35,102 nt of DNA from positions 1-35,102 of the forward strand of contig JAHBMJ010001134.1 of assembly GCA_018398765.1 (NCBI GenBank), in the 5' to 3' direction. The DNA is from Chromera velia. Its lineage: Eukaryota; Sar; Chromeraceae. Positions within the stretch are counted from its first letter, which is position 1. Each line of letters starts with the position of its first letter. The translations under genes were made by a program, and so were the position numbers. The notes beneath the pieces are model-generated. The model saw only the letters and a program-made list of their open reading frames with translations. It was not told where the DNA came from and searched no databases. Shown here one piece after another: positions 31,110-35,102 of this stretch.

Positions 31110-32821
31110 CGTGATGCCTCTTGGCTCCACGAGCGATGTGAAATGCGAAAGGGCAATCACAATATATACAGACCGGGCGAAAAGTTCAAATATCGGAGAG
31201 ACGTGTGGAGACGCCCCGAAATCCAAATGGTCCACATGTATATATACATGAGTCCCACGGCCGAGAATGCGCTAAGCTTATTCAGAGAGCCACCAGCTGC
31301 CCAAGGGAGACATGTATACAATGAAAGGATGCTGCTCGTCGGAGCAAACAGGGGTGAACAAACATTCATAAATGAATGAAGGTCAGACGCATGTATATCC
31401 AATCCATGCAAGCGCCCTCAAAAAAATGCAGAGCCACGACGAACGCATGCACATGCATGTAAGATGCACGATGCCGCCTCCGCTACGCTCTAGCTACTGC
31501 GCAGTAGAAAAATGATGATCGAGGGTTTTTTGTAGAAAAAAGTTCATGTTTGACTTCTTAATACTTCTCCAAGTCATAATTTTAAGCGATCAAATCTTTG
31601 ATGGATTACTAGCAGCTAGGGTCCGAACTTAGAAATCAGATTAGCATTAATCAGCATTGTGAATGATTGTGAATTGTTGTTGTTCTGTACTGCTCCGACC
31701 TTATTCGTCAGAAGGCAACCAGAATCTAGAAGGATCTAGAAGGATCTCTAAGGATCTCTAAGGGACCTAGTCCTAGGCAGAGATAAGACGTAAGCTTTGT
31801 ATAGCATAAAAGTCTAACACTAAAGGCTGTGTCCAATACTGTTTGCAGGTTGATTTTCTCGAAGGGAATTGTTTTCTAAAAAGTGGAGAATTGTCGATCT
31901 CTAGGTTGATCTGATCTTGCTGAAAGTGTCACTTAGATTTCTTGATCTTGATTTAGTGATTGAAAGACGTTGTGTTATTTTTGAGTCTTCCAGAAACTTT
32001 AAGTCTTTTGGATATGTGACAGTCTAACTTTAGTATGATACAGGCCATGACCGGCTGGTTCGGCCTTGGCTCAGCATGGTTTTATCTTGGCATAGCTTGA
32101 AGGATTTTTGACTCGGTCAAGGTTAAAAGACTTGATCTTAATATGACTTAAAAAACTTTAGCTCGGCCTTCCTTGAAAGACTTTAGCTCGGCTTTGTTGA
32201 AAGACTTTAGCTTGGCTTTGCTCACTGTATGAATTCTATACTAGCTCAGACTAGAGCTTCATATAGCTCGATCGGGTATTTCTATATTGCTCGGTCGGGT
32301 ATTACTCGAAGTCTAGACCTTTTAGCTAGCCTTTTAGTACTTAGGATCTAGGTATTTTAATGATTGAGGGTTTTTTCATGTATGCCGCGTCCTCATATAT
32401 GAGACGCGGATCTAACCTAGTTTGTCGATTTGTTCCGTCCTAAGACTACCAGCGACGAAAATAGGTGTGGCTTCGATCACCCTGATATAGCTGATCAATC
32501 GCGGCTTCACAACAGGTTGGACAATCAAAAGAGAGAGAAAAGAGACAGAGAGGATACAGGGTAGAACCTTTGAGACACTTCAGTTCTTTCATTGAAAAAA
32601 GGCTACCCTTTTAATCAGAAAAACCTTAATTGTGCAGAGGTGTATCCCGCATGTCTTCCATCCCTCCAAAGAACTCCTGCTTTAAACACCCCATCAAAAC
32701 TCTTTCTTTAAACTCAGTTCCCCAAACTTTTCCGATTCATTTGCTTGCGCTTTTACCCATCCCTCTTCTGTCTTCTCACATTACCAAAGAAATTCCTCCT
32801 TTCTAAATTTGGGGTTCCACA
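31110..32821. other. Upstream of the ZZ gene, then AT-rich region without a recognised gene
   Basis: The first 350 bases would hold the ZZ gene promoter. They include GCATGCACATGCATG (31446-31460) and a perfect 14-nt palindrome CTACTGCGCAGTAG (31494-31507). Beyond about 31510 composition turns AT-rich. There are short tandem units of the type GAAAGACTTTAGCTCGGCTTT (32145-32220), paired GCTCGRTCGGGTATT motifs (32265-32310) and a 25-nt near-palindrome (32385-32409). No protein family is visible. Confidence 0.55.
32385..32409. repeat. Near-perfect palindrome (hairpin)
   Basis: CCGCGT-C-CTCATATATGAG-ACGCGG reads the same on both strands apart from one extra C. A 6-bp GC-rich stem closes an inner self-complementary CTCATATATGAG. 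It could form a cruciform or RNA hairpin. Function unknown. Confidence 0.8.
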
Positions 32822-33262
32822 CCCAAATTAATTACTGGTTAACTTGTAACTTCGGCATGTATCCTCAATTATCATTTACAACTTGCTGTCTCCTTCAAGA
32901 TTTCGATCTTCCTTTCAGATTCAAGTAAGTTTGGCGGGAGGACATGGTTTGTATATATTTTTGTGGCCACTGTGTAGTCTCTCTGATGTTTGTGAATGTA
33001 GTTCTTCTTTTATGCCTGGTGAAGCGCGTATCGGTGCGCCCAAATTAATCACTAGTTAATTTGTAACTTCGGCATGCATCCTCAATCATCATTTGCAACT
33101 TGCCGTCTCCTTCAAGATTTCGATCTTCCTTTTGGATTTAAGTAAGTTTGACAGGAGGACATGGTTTGTATATATTCTTATGGCCGCTATGTAGTCTCTC
33201 TGGTGTTCGTGAATGTAGTTTTTCTTTTGACATTATGCCTGGTGAAGCGTGCATCGGCTCTC
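32822..33262. repeat. Tandem duplication of a 217-bp unit
   Basis: Unit 1 (32822-33038) and unit 2 (33039 to about 33262) share landmarks in order: CCCAAATTAAT, TAACTTCGGCATG, CTCCTTCAAGATTTCGATCT, GGAGGACATGGTTTGTATAT, GTAGTCTCTCTG and ATGCCTGGTGAAGCG. Identity is high but not perfect, and unit 2 has a short insertion (GACATT). The pair lies upstream of the GIY-YIG reading frame. Confidence 0.9.
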
Positions 33263-33623
33263 CCAAAGGAGCACGTGAGGGTGGAGGCCACATAGCCAAG
33301 GGCTCCAGCTAGCCCAGACAAGACCCGGGATCGACCATTCTCGATCTGAAGTATCACCAGGGGGCCTTCCACGCCCGATCCCTTTTTGGAGAGCTTCCAC
33401 GTACTTCATAGAATGAAACTGAATGAGGTGGGTTGTTTCAAATTTTTTGCGTATATTTTGAAGTCTTTTCCGGTTCTTCCACCCGTGATATATCTAGTCT
33501 TTCAATATTTTTGCTATATGCTGCATGTACGCACTCGAAGTCTTTTATGTACTTATATGAAAGACTCCTTTTTACTCAATTGTCTCCAAGTCTTCTTGCT
33601 TCTCTTCCTTTTCCATTTGGTAA
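33263..33623. other. Leader region upstream of the GIY-YIG frame
   Basis: A short frame (33386-33649) is open but hydrophobic and pyrimidine-driven, and I do not regard it as a gene. The stretch may be the untranslated leader of the following open frame or may contain an upstream exon. Confidence 0.4.
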
Positions 33624-33638
33624 TGGTTTGGATGGTTA

Positions 33639-35102
33639 ATGTTGCTTAGCCGTCTCCTTTTCTTGAGAGAGAAAGTGGAGTCTGACCTTCAAGTTGATCG
33701 TCTTTCCTTCAGATTGGCTGGGGTGCGGATGTTTGTTGCATCCCTCCATGTGCACGCAGTTCAAGCCTGTCCTGTTTGTGCATCGGAGATGCACAGATGC
33801 GATTGCCCGTTTACGATGGTTCTTGTCATTCAGACAACACAGCCACCTTCATACACTCTCCATGTTATGCCTGCGTCCCCTGAGGATGTGATAAATCCTT
33901 CTTACAAGCTTCGGACTGTCTTTAAGAGAGGATTTGGTCAAAAATGTTTGAGGAGACTTGTATATTCCCATTCGCTGGCTGCTTCTCCATGGTTGGGTCT
34001 GTCTGATACAAAATATTCTTCCTTTCTGAGAAAGGTCAAGGATGTTTGTGCTGGGGTGGGAGAGGATGCATCATGGTGGGACAAGGGAGTAATATATTTG
34101 ATTTGGTCACGATGGAAGAGAGGCTTTTATATTGGAAGTACCGTTAGTAGGGCGCTCGATCGGTTCTTTCAGCACCTCACGAGTATATTAAAACCGCGTT
34201 GCATTGGGAGGAAATGTAATAAGACGGGTCGTAGGTATGCACATCGCTTCTATTCTGTTTTGTCTGCTGATGCTTCCAGACACGGCCTCTTTGTTATCCT
34301 TCCTATTGCAAAGATTGAGGGTCGTCAGATAAATTTGCGCATGATGGAATACTTATGTATTCATGTATACAAACCTACATGGAATACAGTTGGTGTGTTG
34401 AGGAGATTCAAGAATGACCCGGTACGTAATCTGAGGGACCCTAATAAAAGAGATGTTCGCTCAATTGCGTGCAGGTGTAGTGACAGGGTCTCAAGTCTGA
34501 GGAAGAGACTTGAATCTTCTGTTCACATGTTGAAGTTGGTGGGAAGAGTTGATAAAGGGGGCATTTTCCAATCTCGCTCCCTTTTCTTATACAGGGTCAT
34601 TGGCGAAGAGGGTGTGGGGGCGAAGAGAGGGGAAGGGGACGTGATTTCTCTTTTTCGTGCACGACTGCTGACTGCATTGTTCAAGAAGGTCCTTCCCGAT
34701 TCGTCTCTTCGTTCATTTGATGCGACGAAGAATGATTTGAGTGCATATATGCGCATGGTGCCCAGGGGCGGGATTCTTGGGGGAGGGAGGGCAACTTTTG
34801 ACTTGAATGTGAGACGAATGTGCGAGTTGAATGGCTGGTCAGCAGCGACTTTGCTCAGAGGGGAGCTGATTACGATTCGGGTGCCCCTCGCTGACTTGTC
34901 TTTTTTCCGATCTTTTTATTTTGCCATGTTTGAGGAGATAAGGAAAACTGTGTCTCCATTGTCAAACGTGAGGCTTCGCCTTCTCCCTACAAAGCTGACT
35001 GATCTCCAACAGACTTTGGACAATACATATGGGATTTGTGGGGAAGGAGGAGGGGGTGAAGGTTCTTCTTGTGGATCGTCGTGTCGTTGTAGAGAGATTG
35101 CG
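33639..35102 (+). CDS. GIY-YIG endonuclease-domain protein, open at the window edge (retroelement-like)
   Basis: The frame is open from 33624 with a first ATG at 33639, and has no stop before the right edge: at least 488 codons without an intron. Residues about 150-260 form a GIY-YIG nuclease: KGVIYLIWS and GFYIGST (the two Tyr motifs), then RALDRFFQH (the Arg/His helix), MMEYLCIHVYKPTWNT (catalytic Glu and following Asn). All key residues of the fold appear intact. An N-terminal cluster CPVCASEMHRCDC may bind metal. The roughly 210 residues after the nuclease are unknown to me and end at the edge with CGSSCRCRE, a CxC-type cluster. GIY-YIG domains occur in Penelope-like retroelements; one clade has the nuclease N-terminal with a CxC motif before the reverse transcriptase. 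That fits, but no RT is visible here. A homing-type or other mobile nuclease is the alternative. Confidence 0.75.
   Translation, partial: MLLSRLLFLREKVESDLQVDRLSFRLAGVRMFVASLHVHAVQACPVCASEMHRCDCPFTMVLVIQTTQPPSYTLHVMPASPEDVINPSYKLRTVFKRGFGQKCLRRLVYSHSLAASPWLGLSDTKYSSFLRKVKDVCAGVGEDASWWDKGVIYLIWSRWKRGFYIGSTVSRALDRFFQHLTSILKPRCIGRKCNKTGRRYAHRFYSVLSADASRHGLFVILPIAKIEGRQINLRMMEYLCIHVYKPTWNTVGVLRRFKNDPVRNLRDPNKRDVRSIACRCSDRVSSLRKRLESSVHMLKLVGRVDKGGIFQSRSLFLYRVIGEEGVGAKRGEGDVISLFRARLLTALFKKVLPDSSLRSFDATKNDLSAYMRMVPRGGILGGGRATFDLNVRRMCELNGWSAATLLRGELITIRVPLADLSFFRSFYFAMFEEIRKTVSPLSNVRLRLLPTKLTDLQQTLDNTYGICGEGGGGEGSSCGSSCRCREIA

Noticed and set aside
31900-31960. CTGATCTTGCTGAAAGTGTC, resembling a hammerhead ribozyme core
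   Set aside because: The invariant CTGANGA is not matched and no closing stems are evident.
33386-33649. An 87-codon hydrophobic plus-strand frame before the GIY-YIG gene
   Set aside because: Hydrophobicity follows from T-rich sequence; it overlaps the start of the better-supported frame.

Overview
This window is nuclear DNA from a microbial eukaryote. Genes are GC-rich and split by many introns packed with microsatellites, so bacterial features (operons, ribosome binding sites, CRISPR) do not apply. Chromovirus retrotransposons, leucine-rich-repeat genes, GC-rich coding DNA and TGCATGCA-type motifs make a photosynthetic alveolate related to apicomplexans (a chromerid such as Chromera) my best guess. 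That guess is an inference, not proven here.

Layout. (1) At 1-1300, minus strand, lie two exons of a second, diverged Argonaute PIWI domain. It runs off the left edge, and the frames of the two exons do not join cleanly. (2) At 2805-8729, minus strand, is a complete eight-exon Argonaute gene of about 1196 aa (N, PAZ, MID, PIWI). It carries RGG-rich inserts and lacks the last catalytic histidine. (3) A 780-bp divergent promoter region separates it from (4) a plus-strand gene at 9509-14761. This encodes a roughly 930-aa protein of unknown function with a Cys/His cluster, a polyQ and Tyr/Gln-rich stretch, an SR dipeptide tract and nine 14-aa repeats. (5) At 15467-20479 is a Ty3/gypsy chromovirus with two 282-bp LTRs and a 5-bp target-site duplication. 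It is internally deleted and full of stops. It sits inside an AT-rich island (about 15370-23880) that also holds three mutually nested or adjacent inverted-repeat (foldback/MITE-like) elements. (6) At 23882-25682, minus strand, is a leucine-rich-repeat gene broken by a one-base frame change. (7) At 27253-31109, minus strand, is an eight-exon gene joining a ZZ zinc finger, FG-type repeats and C-terminal LRR-like segments; a 47-bp minisatellite lies just past its stop codon. (8) At about 31500-35102 is a second AT-rich accessory region. It has a 217-bp tandem duplication and a plus-strand open frame of at least 488 codons with a GIY-YIG endonuclease domain that leaves the right edge. This is possibly the N-terminal part of a Penelope-like retroelement.

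Exon models were built by hand from reading-frame continuity, GT/AG borders and protein family resemblance. A recurrent oddity is a C at intron position +3 (GTCAGT/GTCGGT) in 14 of the 22 donors I placed. The two well-supported biological themes are small-RNA silencing (Argonaute and a decayed paralogue) and decayed mobile DNA whose mutations are mostly transitions. Any functional link between the two is inference.
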